From Thermoplasmatota archaeon (GTDB lineage: Archaea > Thermoplasmatota > Thermoplasmata > Thermoplasmatales > GCA-001856825): a stretch of DNA of 16,769 bases. Below are positions 1 to 7,213 of this stretch, piece by piece. The position numbers and the translations under genes were made by a program. The notes under the pieces are model-generated. The model was given only the letters and a program-made list of their open reading frames with translations. It was not told the origin of the DNA and did no database searches. Numbering within the stretch: the stretch's first letter is position 1; each line of letters opens with the position of its first letter. Location of the stretch: contig JAMCQR010000033.1 in the NCBI GenBank assembly GCA_023379555.1, positions 1-16,769 on the forward strand, given 5' to 3'.

Positions 1-310
1 TCTCCTTGAGGTAGGTAGCTATCCTGCCCTCCATCCAAGATACTCCTTCGTCTCTTAGCTTACGTCCCTTGCCTGATGTTAGTATCTCTTCCCCCAGGTG
101 GAACAGATCGGTCTGCACCTGAGAAAGATCGCTTTTCATGTCGTCCCACGATAGCTGTACTTTCGAATAACCTATATGCGATATCAGTTCGTCCAGAGTT
201 CCCTCCCATTCAATGACTGGGGTGTCCTTCGTCACTCTCTTTCCAGAAGGGGTGTCCGTCTCTCCCGTATCTCCACGTCTTGAATACACTAGTAACAATC
301 CTAATCCCAT
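1..310 (-). CDS. PduO-type cob(I)alamin adenosyltransferase, 5' part (runs off left edge)
   Basis: The first 103 codons are present; the gene continues beyond position 1. The protein would transfer the adenosyl group of ATP to cob(I)alamin to make adenosylcobalamin in the cytoplasm. Read from ATG at 308-310, the N-terminus carries YSRRGDTGETDTPSGKRV, then a conserved K-D and the block EGTLDELISHIGYSK. These match the family pattern T-x-x-G-D-x-G-x-T ... G-x-R-V-x-K-D ... G-T-x-D-E-L-x-x-x-I-G. The G-D-T-G-E-T loop and R-V-x-K are the ATP-binding N-terminal elements of PduO enzymes. The second half, with the conserved helix containing R-R-x-E and the cobalamin site, lies outside the window. 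The start is supported by a TATA-like box about 21 bases upstream, giving an almost leaderless message. The neighbour at 412-1044 has its own promoter, so no operon is evident. Confidence 0.85.
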   Translation of the reverse strand, partial: MGLGLLLVYSRRGDTGETDTPSGKRVTKDTPVIEWEGTLDELISHIGYSKVQLSWDDMKSDLSQVQTDLFHLGEEILTSGKGRKLRDEGVSWMEGRIATYLKE

Positions 311-327
311 ATTTCTCGTTTTGGTGA

Positions 328-335
328 ACTATAAG
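328..335 (-). promoter_or_regulatory. TATA box for the cobalamin adenosyltransferase gene
   Basis: On the minus strand this reads CTTATAGT. Its centre is about 22 bases before the ATG at 310, so transcription should begin at or within a few bases of the start codon (leaderless). Inferred from spacing only. Confidence 0.45.
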
Positions 336-411
336 ACTTACTATTTCACGTGTTAATTTCCATTCTTATACTCCTTTTGCAAGGATTCTGAATGGTGCAA
401 TGGTACATTCT

Positions 412-1044
412 CTAAATTATGAAATGAGAGGAATCATGTCCAGTTATTTCGATGATCTTGTCTACCTGCAGTTTGAACAGGTGGGTGAGGTCACCCAGTC
501 CTAGATTATAGACAATGACGACTATGATGTAATTGGCTTCTGTCGCTACAATTGCACCAATGCTCTTTGTGGAATTATAGAAACCGAAATAATCTCCAGA
601 ATAGTTGGCAATGCTGATGTTCGTCAACTTCCCCAGAGCCACTCCGCTCGAAATTACTGAAAGCAGATGCGATTCCAGGTAGAGGTATCCGGAGAGGGCC
701 GACCTGTTTGATGAGTTCTCGATGATTGCCAGTATTATGTTCGGAGAGGTTACGTTCCCTCCAAAGGTAGGGACTGGGGATGCATTGGTATAGTCGGCAC
801 TCGCAATGTTGTTGCCACTTGGAAGAAAGGCAACACTCCATCTACTACTGTTGCGCATTACCGTTCCGATCTCACCAGAGGTCAAAATCATGTTGCCCGG
901 AGAGAGTGATCTGCTCAGAGTAAGCTCATGGGCTCCAAACACTCCGATGGTTGTGACCGCCAGTATGATGACCACGACGATCATGACCTTGGATTTCTTT
1001 GACAGGTTCTTCTTAACCTCTGCGACTGAAGGTACCTGGGACAC
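412..1044 (-). CDS. single-pass membrane-anchored protein of unknown function
   Basis: A 210-residue protein that I do not recognise. Residues 1-19 are lysine-rich and cytoplasmic in character (EVKKNLSKKSK). Residues 20-38 form one hydrophobic segment (MIVVVIILAVTTIGVFGAH). The remaining 170 residues are polar, rich in Ser, Asn, Gly and Ile with several N-x-S/T sequons, as expected of a domain outside the membrane. A second hydrophobic stretch (ATEANYIIVVIVYNLGLG, about 168-185) is more likely a buried beta strand than a membrane helix. The start codon is GTG at 1042-1044, supported by a TATA box 25 bases upstream, which argues for a leaderless message. The genes on both sides are on the same strand but 100 to 200 bases away. 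There is no signal-peptidase site of the usual A-x-A kind, so an N-terminal anchor is more likely than secretion. Confidence 0.7.
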   Translation of the reverse strand: MSQVPSVAEVKKNLSKKSKVMIVVVIILAVTTIGVFGAHELTLSRSLSPGNMILTSGEIGTVMRNSSRWSVAFLPSGNNIASADYTNASPVPTFGGNVTSPNIILAIIENSSNRSALSGYLYLESHLLSVISSGVALGKLTNISIANYSGDYFGFYNSTKSIGAIVATEANYIIVVIVYNLGLGDLTHLFKLQVDKIIEITGHDSSHFII

Positions 1045-1064
1045 AGCGATTTCAAATCAAATCT

Positions 1065-1073
1065 CTATAAAAA
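1065..1073 (-). promoter_or_regulatory. TATA box for the membrane-anchored protein gene
   Basis: TTTTTATAG on the minus strand, centred about 25 bases before the GTG start at 1044. This is the position expected for a leaderless archaeal transcript and it supports the GTG as the true start. Confidence 0.5.
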
Positions 1074-1239
1074 TGTTATTGAGAAATATCTGGTCATTCA
1101 GACGAAAGTAACTGCCACAAATGAAAAGAACTATTCAAAGGGAAGTGATCATATGCTAAGCCGTCAGGGGCAGTGTGATGAGTTTAGCCTTAACTGAGTA
1201 TGATGAGTGACAGGCGATCTGATCTGCTCCTTTCGCTTT

Positions 1240-1776
1240 TCATTCCATCGTGCGATTCTTAACTGCCTGAAAAAACAGATCAAAATTCCCCTTCTCGAAA
1301 GCTTCATCTATCATCCTGAAGAACAGTGAAGTTTCGGTATCCGGAAGCAGACCATTAATTGCGAGCAAAAGCCTCTGCTTAGTAGAGATCATTTCCTTGA
1401 GGTCGCCCTCCAGAAGCCTGATCCTATTATCGATCTCTTTCAATTGCACTATGAGATCCTGCAAGGTACCTCCCAGAGTTTCCAACTCTTCCTCATCGTT
1501 GGTGAAAACTGATATGTTTTCTATGAACTGTAAGAGGGAAAGGAGGGGATGACTGGCCTTGTAAAGGATCCTGGGGGGGCCCTCATCCGACTCTATTTTT
1601 CCCACCTTGAAAACCAATCCACTGTCCTCCAGCAGCTTGATGTGCTTTGCTATCAGCTGCTGCGAACTCCCAAGCGACCTTGCGAGTTCAAACGTGTACG
1701 AGGGCCTAATGGAGAGTATGCTCAGAATCTTTCTTCTGATGTCATTGTCAATGAGATCCAGCAGGTCTGTTGTCAT
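1240..1776 (-). CDS. ArsR-type winged-helix regulator, HSR1-like, paired with hsp20
   Basis: A 178-residue DNA-binding protein. Residues 5-75 form an ArsR-like winged helix: ID-x-D-I-R-R-K-I-L-x-x-L, then FELARSLGSSQQLIAKHIKLLEDSGLV as helix-turn-helix, then a wing ending in ILYKAS. Residues 95-138 are heptad-like (LIVQLKEIDNRIRLLEGDLKEMI) and probably a dimerising coiled coil. The C-terminal 35 residues are helical. The ATG lies two bases after the hsp20 stop codon, so the two genes are almost certainly co-transcribed and translationally coupled. In Archaeoglobus the heat-shock regulator HSR1 is encoded with an hsp20, and Pyrococcus Phr represses hsp20; the arrangement here suggests the same job. 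That is inference from gene order and fold, since sequence identity to HSR1 cannot be measured here. Confidence 0.8.
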   Translation of the reverse strand: MTTDLLDLIDNDIRRKILSILSIRPSYTFELARSLGSSQQLIAKHIKLLEDSGLVFKVGKIESDEGPPRILYKASHPLLSLLQFIENISVFTNDEEELETLGGTLQDLIVQLKEIDNRIRLLEGDLKEMISTKQRLLLAINGLLPDTETSLFFRMIDEAFEKGNFDLFFQAVKNRTME

Positions 1777-1778
1777 GC

Positions 1779-2330
1779 TTAATCTACTGGAATCCTCTTC
1801 CCCGTCCTCTTCTTTGTTTGAGGTTTCTTCACTATTATGTCCAGGACTCCGTTCGAATACGAAGCTTTGATATTTTCAGGAGGGACTTCATCATCAAGTT
1901 CGACTTCCTTGTAGTATTTCCTTCCCTCTTTTTCGACTTTCAAGATCAGAATATTGTCACTCGTTTCGATCGATATGTCGCTCTTGGTAACTCCCGGGAG
2001 CTCCACCGTAATGTCAGTTTCATTCTCCCTCTTCTGAACGTCCGTTATCGGTTCTCTGTATTCCATGTTCGGCAATTCCGAATAATCACCAGTCTCCCTT
2101 GGGATATTTCCGAATTCTTTGAACTCTGGTTTTCCGTCTTCCCCTAATCTGTATGTGAATCCATAAACATAAGTTCCAGGTTGGACCTGTTCCTTTATGT
2201 TCTCGATCTCGTCAAAAGTATCGAACCATCTTTCTATGAATCTCCTATATTCCCTGTCGTTGTTCTGGAGGAAGTCTTGGACGTCGCTCCAGAAGTCATC
2301 TTCTTTTCGTCTATTTTTTCTATTGACCAT
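1779..2330 (-). CDS. small heat shock protein, Hsp20 / alpha-crystallin family
   Basis: An ATP-independent holdase chaperone that forms large oligomers and keeps unfolding proteins soluble. It is 183 residues from ATG at 2328-2330. Residues 1-50 are a charged, variable N-terminal arm. Residues 55-75 carry YGFTYRLGEDGKPEFKEFGN, a segment common to archaeal Hsp20s. Residues 92-170 are the alpha-crystallin domain, including VELPGVTKSDISIE and the signature A-x-x-x-N-G-V-L (ASYSNGVLDIIV). The tail ends in RIPVD, where I-P-V fits the I-x-I/V motif that docks neighbouring subunits. A longer GTG start at 2339 exists, but AAGGTGGT lies 5 bases before the ATG at 2330 and fits a ribosome binding site, so the ATG is chosen. 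The gene is followed two bases later by its likely regulator. Confidence 0.93.
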   Translation of the reverse strand: MVNRKNRRKEDDFWSDVQDFLQNNDREYRRFIERWFDTFDEIENIKEQVQPGTYVYGFTYRLGEDGKPEFKEFGNIPRETGDYSELPNMEYREPITDVQKRENETDITVELPGVTKSDISIETSDNILILKVEKEGRKYYKEVELDDEVPPENIKASYSNGVLDIIVKKPQTKKRTGKRIPVD

Positions 2331-2347
2331 GTTTACCACCTTCGGTT

Positions 2348-2361
2348 AACAACCGCTTGTT
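2348..2361. promoter_or_regulatory. palindromic operator candidate at the hsp20 transcription start
   Basis: AACAA-CCGC-TTGTT, 5-base arms around a 4-base centre. It sits roughly where transcription should begin, given the TATA-like box at 2382-2389. That is where archaeal repressors of the Phr/HSR1 type bind. It may be the target of the winged-helix protein encoded just downstream of hsp20. Short arms make chance occurrence possible. Confidence 0.35.
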
Positions 2362-2381
2362 GAGTAGTAATCCAAATCACC

Positions 2382-2389
2382 CTATTAAA
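2382..2389 (-). promoter_or_regulatory. TATA box for the hsp20-regulator operon
   Basis: TTTAATAG on the minus strand, preceded by a purine-rich stretch (AGTAAGA) that could be the BRE. Predicted transcription start near 2357-2360, leaving a leader of about 28 bases that contains the AAGGTGGT ribosome binding site. Confidence 0.5.
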
Positions 2390-2459
2390 TCTTACTGAGG
2401 TCGGTTTCCAACTCTAGTTAAAAGCCCTACAATCCGTCAAAATTTGACCCATTTCAACA

Positions 2460-2481
2460 TCTAAGAGTTCGTGCACTTAGA
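2460..2481. repeat. inverted repeat downstream of the GH15 gene, possible 3' end structure
   Basis: TCTAAG (2460-2465) and CTTAGA (2476-2481) are perfect 6-base arms around a 10-base loop. The repeat begins 17 bases after the GH15 stop codon in the direction of that gene's transcription, right after a short T-rich stretch (minus strand TTTTGTT). It may mark the 3' end of the mRNA. Its role as a terminator is inferred. Confidence 0.3.
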
Positions 2482-2498
2482 ACAAAAGTAGATCTCCT

Positions 2499-4298
2499 TC
2501 AGTTCTGCTTCTTGACTGCATTGTTGTATTCCATGATGGTGGTTATGAGTGAAAGGTGGCTGAAGGCTTGAGGATAATTACCGAGGTAACGGTGAGTTAC
2601 GAACTCTATCTCCTCTGGCAATAGGTTAATGTCATTGAGTAGGTCCAGAATCATCATTATTCCATCGTGAGCTGTCTGCAACTGTTTATTCAAGATCAGG
2701 TTCCTTATGTACCAGAACGATACCATCAGAAATGCGTTGTCTTCTCCCTTGAGACCGTCGTCAAGAGTGTATCGCTTGAATAGGAATCTCTCAGGCATCA
2801 GATTCTCCTCAACGACCCTGAAAGTGTTTCTGTACACATTGTCTGAGGTTGTGCAGAAACCGAATAAAGGAAGCCTGAGGAGAGCGGAATCAATATCATC
2901 CGTTTCGTAACTCTGTTTGAAATAACCCTTTGACGAAACTCCCTTCCCATATATCTCTTCACGCAGTTGCCTAGCTTCACTCATCACCGAGGCAGCACTT
3001 TCCTCGTCACCCATCTTTGAATGAAGCCACGCAAGATCTACCAATGCCTTCCAGGCCAAGGCTTTTGAATAAACGTAGTTTCTCCTCTCTCCTCTGATTT
3101 CCCAGATCGATGAATCCGGCTTCCTCCAAATATCAATGAGCGAGTTTCCGATATCGAATGCCTTCTCCATGGTGTGAATGCTCAGAAATCCAGAATTCTC
3201 CAGCAGCATTCTCAGAGAGACAATCAGCGAGGCATACTGATCGATCTGGAGCTGACTTTCCGCTCCATTCCCGATCCTAACAGGGGCCGAATTCATGTAT
3301 CCAGAGAGATCCAGTGAAGACTCGTCTATGACAGAGTCCTCGCTCACTTTATACATGGAAGTCAACTTTCCGTCCTTCTCAAATCTGTCTATGATGGACA
3401 GGTAGAATTTGGTCGCTTCATCTATGTAGCCCAACTGTACGAGGCCCTCAATAACGTACGAAGTATCCCTTACCCACATGAACCTGTAATCCCAGTTTCT
3501 CTCACCGCCGATTGACTCCGGTAAGGAAGTGGTCGGAGATGCCACCATGAAATTATTGGGGTCGAAAAACAGTCCCTTGAGTGTGAGTAACGATCTGTTG
3601 ACAACGTCATAGTAAATTCCCTGATATTTTGATCTCATCAGCCAGGTCTTCCAGAATTTCCTTGTCTGCCATAACCTGTCTTCACTCGCAAAGAGTGCAG
3701 GAGGGTATGCTTTCTTAAGATTGTGAGTTGTCACTACCCACTTCACTTCAGTAGCAGGAATGCTCACTGTCCCACAAACCGAGTCATCTTTGATATCGAG
3801 TTCTAGGTCCGTTGAAAGAAACTGGCTCGAGTCGTTGGAGAAAACGATGTAACCTTTCCCATCAGTCTTTTCAACCGACTTCCTAATACTGGATATGAAG
3901 GGACTGAAGTCAACTTCCATGTTGACATCAGCATACGTCTCAATCCTTCTGTGGATCTCTGAGAAGTATACCGAATGTTCGAAATTCATTGGCAAGAAGT
4001 CCATTATCGACACTACCTTGTTCCTCTTTTCTGTGAATAGGGTGTGCAGAATGTTCGTGTCTGGTTCATAAAACTGTCTTGATTCCAGATTCTTGTTGAG
4101 GGGACGGATGCTGAAATAGCCTCCCTTCTTCCTATCTAGTATGGAGGAAAACACCATCTGGGAATCAAAATTAGGGAAACAGGCAAAGTCGACCTCGCCA
4201 AACTTTGATACAAGAGCTGCGGTTCTATTGTTCAACAATACTCCGTGATCTTCGATGCGTGGATATTCCGGATCTATAGGCACCTTCCTCCAACCCAA
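2499..4298 (-). CDS. glycoside hydrolase family 15 (glucoamylase or trehalase)
   Basis: A 599-residue inverting glycosidase that would release glucose from alpha-linked glucans or trehalose. Residues 11-60 carry the N-terminal hallmark YPRIEDHG ... NNRTAALVSKFGEVDF. The (alpha/alpha)6 barrel follows, with NWDYRFMWVRD at 268-278, GYMNSAPVRIGNGAESQLQ at 333-351, and SIWEIRGERRNYVYSK at 397-412. E400 in WEIRG is the expected general acid. The general base should fall in GEDNAFLMVSFW (518-529), where the family more often reads E-G-A/T-F. Thermoplasma and Sulfolobus GH15 proteins of this type include acid-active trehalases, so the substrate is undecided. No signal peptide is seen; it is probably cytoplasmic. 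The listed start is TTG. A GTG at 4281-4283 (residue 6) fits better with the TATA-like box and would make a leaderless message starting V-P-I-D-P. Confidence 0.9.
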   Translation of the reverse strand: MGWRKVPIDPEYPRIEDHGVLLNNRTAALVSKFGEVDFACFPNFDSQMVFSSILDRKKGGYFSIRPLNKNLESRQFYEPDTNILHTLFTEKRNKVVSIMDFLPMNFEHSVYFSEIHRRIETYADVNMEVDFSPFISSIRKSVEKTDGKGYIVFSNDSSQFLSTDLELDIKDDSVCGTVSIPATEVKWVVTTHNLKKAYPPALFASEDRLWQTRKFWKTWLMRSKYQGIYYDVVNRSLLTLKGLFFDPNNFMVASPTTSLPESIGGERNWDYRFMWVRDTSYVIEGLVQLGYIDEATKFYLSIIDRFEKDGKLTSMYKVSEDSVIDESSLDLSGYMNSAPVRIGNGAESQLQIDQYASLIVSLRMLLENSGFLSIHTMEKAFDIGNSLIDIWRKPDSSIWEIRGERRNYVYSKALAWKALVDLAWLHSKMGDEESAASVMSEARQLREEIYGKGVSSKGYFKQSYETDDIDSALLRLPLFGFCTTSDNVYRNTFRVVEENLMPERFLFKRYTLDDGLKGEDNAFLMVSFWYIRNLILNKQLQTAHDGIMMILDLLNDINLLPEEIEFVTHRYLGNYPQAFSHLSLITTIMEYNNAVKKQN

Positions 4299-4730
4299 TA
4301 ATCATTAAAATCTTTTCAACCATTTTGGCCCTAATAATCGGTGAAAAAAAGAATTATACGTGCTTTTCGCGACGGAGAGACAATTACAGCGGAAATTCGG
4401 CTAAGTCAACCAATCGAACGAAGGGATGTTTAGCGGAGCAGCTCAATCCGATAATGTAGAGTAGACAACGAGAAGAATTGCATTCTCTTAACCTAAAAGT
4501 AAGTAACACAGTCCGTAGAGAGTTAAGGGAATCGAGGAACTCCCAGATTCAATGGCCACGATCAAGATAGAAGTGAGGGTAAAACTCAAAGAGGCGGATT
4601 TTCATCAATCTCCATATTGTGGATGGAACTTGGATGCGATGCGGGAAATCAGGACGACTCATTAAACGTCAAAGATGTTTTCTTGAACCTATTTTCAAAG
4701 GCTAAAGTGCAAAACTCTCGAAATCATTAT

Positions 4731-4744
4731 CGATATCGATATCG
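4731..4744. promoter_or_regulatory. 14-base perfect palindrome, candidate PadR operator
   Basis: CGATATCGATATCG is identical on both strands. It directly abuts the TATA box of the padR-ABC operon, covering the BRE position, and would block or recruit TFB/TBP. PadR proteins usually autoregulate through palindromes in their own promoter, so binding by the PadR encoded 27 bases downstream is the simplest reading. Confidence 0.5.
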
Positions 4745-4753
4745 TTATATATA
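4745..4753 (+). promoter_or_regulatory. TATA box for the padR-ABC transporter operon
   Basis: TTATATATA centred about 22 bases before the ATG at 4771, so the message should be leaderless or nearly so. It is a strong A/T box immediately next to the palindrome. Confidence 0.6.
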
Positions 4754-4770
4754 TTGTTGAATTTACTGTT

Positions 4771-5310
4771 ATGGAACCTGGAGAGGGTCGATGGAATAGA
4801 GGAATCATCTTCTTCATAATTCTATCTATGGTAAAGGATGGTCCTATCTACGGGAACCAGGTAGCTAACTGGATTTCCGAGAGAACGGACGGGGCTTGGA
4901 AACCAAGTGCAGGCTCGATTTACCCAGCACTAGAGCGGTTGAAACACAGAGGGCTCATTGAACGTTATGAAGATAACGGCAAGGTTATGTACAGGATGAC
5001 AGAAAAAGGTTCTAACTTCATTGCCAAGATAAAAACGAGGCATCTTGAACGCTCACCCATGGCCAAATTTATGGGAAAATTGTGGATGGATGCACAGAAT
5101 CCAGAGGAAAGAATGAGGTTCATGCTCACTTCTGCGCAACGAACGTCGGAATCACTTGAAGAAAACCTCAAAAATATCCGGGAGGGAACTGAAGATCAAA
5201 AGCAGTTCGAAATATTCCTAATGTCCTACGAACTGGAATTAGAAAAGACGTTGAAGACCCTCAGAGGTGCAAGAGAGAAATTGGCAGATAGCCAAGTGGT
5301 GAAACAATGA
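4771..5310 (+). CDS. PadR-family transcriptional regulator
   Basis: A 179-residue regulator. Residues 13-90 are the PadR winged helix: ILSMVKDGPIYGNQVANWI, a helix rich in W and S, then SAGSIYPALERLKHRGLIER (recognition helix and start of wing) and VMYRMTEKG. The S-I-Y-P-x-L-x-R-L motif is diagnostic. Residues 100-179 form an alpha-helical C-terminal part with a heptad-like pattern, the usual dimerisation region of the longer PadR proteins. The stop codon overlaps the ATG of the ABC ATPase gene by four bases (ATGA), so regulator and transporter are one operon. PadR proteins next to ABC-2 exporters typically repress the operon and release it when the exported drug binds. The ligand here is unknown. 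Confidence 0.92.
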   Translation: MEPGEGRWNRGIIFFIILSMVKDGPIYGNQVANWISERTDGAWKPSAGSIYPALERLKHRGLIERYEDNGKVMYRMTEKGSNFIAKIKTRHLERSPMAKFMGKLWMDAQNPEERMRFMLTSAQRTSESLEENLKNIREGTEDQKQFEIFLMSYELELEKTLKTLRGAREKLADSQVVKQ

Positions 5311-6305
5311 ATGGAACTATTATAGAAACCAAGAATCTAACTAAAGTCTACAATGGGAAAATCAAAGCAGTCTCAGAACTGAACCTGGAAATTAAGGAAG
5401 GCGAGATATACGGTCTTGCGGGTCCTAACGGTGCAGGCAAAACGACGACAATAAACATGCTGATAACAAGAATCGCCCCCACTGGAGGAACTGCGACGGT
5501 TGGAGGCTTTGACATTGCGAAAAATTCGTTGGCAGTCAGAAAATTGATCGGTGTGGTACCGCAGGATTTCACAGCGGACGAAGATCTCACTGGACGGGAG
5601 AACTTGATGATGGTTTCCCAGTTCTACGATGTGCCCAGAGCAAAAGCACAGGAGAACATCAGAAACTTACTCAAACTCGTGGACTTGGAAGAGGCAGCTG
5701 ACAGGTACGTAAGAACATATTCAGGAGGCATGAGGAAGAGACTCGAGCTGATCATAGGTCTCGTTCACGAACCAAGAATTCTCTTTCTAGATGAACCGAC
5801 CCTAGGTCTGGATGTACAGACCAGAACGCAAATGTGGAACTACGTGAAGGAAATCCAAAAGAGACTCAATGTCACGATCATACTGACCTCTCACTATCTC
5901 GAGGAGATAGATGAACTGGCCGCAAGGGTTTCAATCATAGATCATGGCAAGATCTTGATAACCGGAAGCCCAGCCGAGCTTAAGGCGTCTCTTAAGGGGG
6001 ATATTATCACGATCACCCTTTCAGACCAACAAAGTGCTGAATTGATTAAAACGATTCCCGATGCTGTAGAGGTAACAGATGCGGGGCAGAACACGGTCAA
6101 GATAAAGGTTGTAAATGCAGATGACTCGCTTCCCACACTCATCAATTTCATATCTCAACACAAGCTGTCAACGATCAAATTGACCGTGGTGAAACCCACG
6201 CTTGATGAAGTATTCCTAGAATACACTGGGAGATCGATTAGAGAAGAAGAAGGGGGCATGGACAGAATGAAGGTTGCAATGAACATGAGGAGGGCGAGAC
6301 GATGA
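5307..6305 (+). CDS. ABC transporter ATP-binding protein, DrrA-like
   Basis: A 332-residue ATPase that powers the ABC-2 permease encoded next to it. Visible motifs: Walker A GPNGAGKTT at 39-47, Q-loop Q86 (VVPQDF), signature YSGGMRKR at 138-145, Walker B ILFLDEPTLGLD at 158-169, and switch histidine H196 (LTSHYLEE). Residues 215-310 form the extra C-terminal domain typical of DrrA-type multidrug or lipid exporters, with LDEVFLEYTGR near residue 303-313. All catalytic residues appear intact. A basic tail (RMKVAMNMRRARR) ends the protein. The start overlaps the padR stop and the stop overlaps the permease start, each by four bases, which implies tight co-translation and fixed stoichiometry. The exported substrate cannot be deduced. 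Confidence 0.95.
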   Translation: MNGTIIETKNLTKVYNGKIKAVSELNLEIKEGEIYGLAGPNGAGKTTTINMLITRIAPTGGTATVGGFDIAKNSLAVRKLIGVVPQDFTADEDLTGRENLMMVSQFYDVPRAKAQENIRNLLKLVDLEEAADRYVRTYSGGMRKRLELIIGLVHEPRILFLDEPTLGLDVQTRTQMWNYVKEIQKRLNVTIILTSHYLEEIDELAARVSIIDHGKILITGSPAELKASLKGDIITITLSDQQSAELIKTIPDAVEVTDAGQNTVKIKVVNADDSLPTLINFISQHKLSTIKLTVVKPTLDEVFLEYTGRSIREEEGGMDRMKVAMNMRRARR

Positions 6306-7105
6306 GCGGACTGGGGCCCCTGACTGTCAGGGAACTGAAGAAGTGGGTAAGGAATCCAATATTCTTTGTCACCAATCTGATCCAGCCAATCTTCTGGATC
6401 GCACTGTTTGGAAGTGCCTTTGACATCACGAGGTTCTTCCCGGGTGCAAGCACGTACGTGCTAGGAGGAGCACCCAATTACATAACGTACATAGTCGGAG
6501 GGGTTCTGACCACAATGGGTCTCTTCACTGCAATGTTTGCAGGAACGCAGATAATATTCGACAGAAGACTCGGTCCGATGGGAAGATTCCTTTCTTCTCC
6601 TATCAGGAGAAGTTCAATAGTTTTCTCGAAGATTATATCTTCAGTCGTCAGGATCATGCCTCAAGTGGTCATCCTGATCGTTGCCGCGTATCTCATACCA
6701 AACGGACTGAAATTCGTTCACGGATTCACGATAATAGACGTCCTCGTACTTGCAACGGCGATCGTTCTTGTAGCGTTCATATTCTCGTCGATATTCAGTG
6801 TCATAGCAACAAGAATGACGAACATGAACTCCATATTCGGCATAGTGAATCTTGTGAATCTTCCGTTGATGTTCGTGAGTTATGCAATGTTTTCGCCATC
6901 CATGATGGCTCCGTGGCTCGCGAATGTTGCGAAGTATAATCCTGTTTCCTGGTCTGCCGAGGCAATCAGGATGGTCATAATAAATGGAAGTCTTACAGCC
7001 TCCCAGTGGACTCAGGTAGGGCAGTGGCTTGGCGGATTGGCGATACTTGCAGGAGTGTTAATGCTGCTAACCGCGATTCTTGCGGAGAAAGAGATCAGAG
7101 ACTGA
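6302..7105 (+). CDS. ABC-2 type transporter permease, DrrB-like
   Basis: A 267-residue membrane protein, the transmembrane partner of the ATPase encoded upstream. The N-terminus (LTVRELKKWVRNP) is the amphipathic coupling region of ABC-2 permeases. About six membrane segments follow, roughly at 20-38, 58-80, 110-130, 143-168, 178-198 and 240-260. Between the second and third segments is the cytoplasmic loop FDRRLGPMGRFLSSPIRRSS, which contacts the ATPase. YNPVSWSAEAIR near 216-227 is the conserved element before the last membrane segment. Length and layout fit the daunorubicin-resistance DrrB and NodJ group. A two-subunit complex, 2 ATPase plus 2 permease, is the expected form. It is the last gene of the operon and is followed by a T-rich terminator. 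Confidence 0.93.
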   Translation: MSGLGPLTVRELKKWVRNPIFFVTNLIQPIFWIALFGSAFDITRFFPGASTYVLGGAPNYITYIVGGVLTTMGLFTAMFAGTQIIFDRRLGPMGRFLSSPIRRSSIVFSKIISSVVRIMPQVVILIVAAYLIPNGLKFVHGFTIIDVLVLATAIVLVAFIFSSIFSVIATRMTNMNSIFGIVNLVNLPLMFVSYAMFSPSMMAPWLANVAKYNPVSWSAEAIRMVIINGSLTASQWTQVGQWLGGLAILAGVLMLLTAILAEKEIRD

Positions 7106-7124
7106 CTTCCGATACGAGTCACAA

Positions 7125-7143
7125 CTTTTTCCTTTTTTATTCT
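7125..7143 (+). terminator. T-rich terminator of the ABC transporter operon
   Basis: Two T-runs (five and six T) within about 20 bases after the permease stop codon, with no hairpin. Archaeal RNA polymerase stops at such T-rich sites. Confidence 0.55.
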
Positions 7144-7213
7144 TGGCTCCTTTTACTGCAAAAATGTGTTTCATTCAGAAAAGTGATACTGCAACTATTT
7201 TCTCCAGCACCAC

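Larger units (their letters stand above)
4299..4770. other. intergenic region between the GH15 and padR genes
   Basis: This 472-base gap separates two divergently transcribed genes. It holds a TATA-like element for the GH15 gene at the left end (minus strand ATTTTAAT, about 4304-4311) and the palindrome and TATA box of the padR operon at the right end. The middle part (about 4340-4720) has no reading frame, tRNA fold or long repeat that I can support. A 37-codon frame at 4552-4665 (beginning MATIKIEVRVKLKEAD) is open but has no ribosome binding site or recognisable homologue. The gap is long for this compact genome, so a small RNA or a decayed gene is possible. Confidence 0.5.

Noticed and set aside
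4552..4665. 37-codon frame MATIKIEVRVKL...
   Set aside because: No ribosome binding site, no TATA box at a suitable distance and no recognised homologue.
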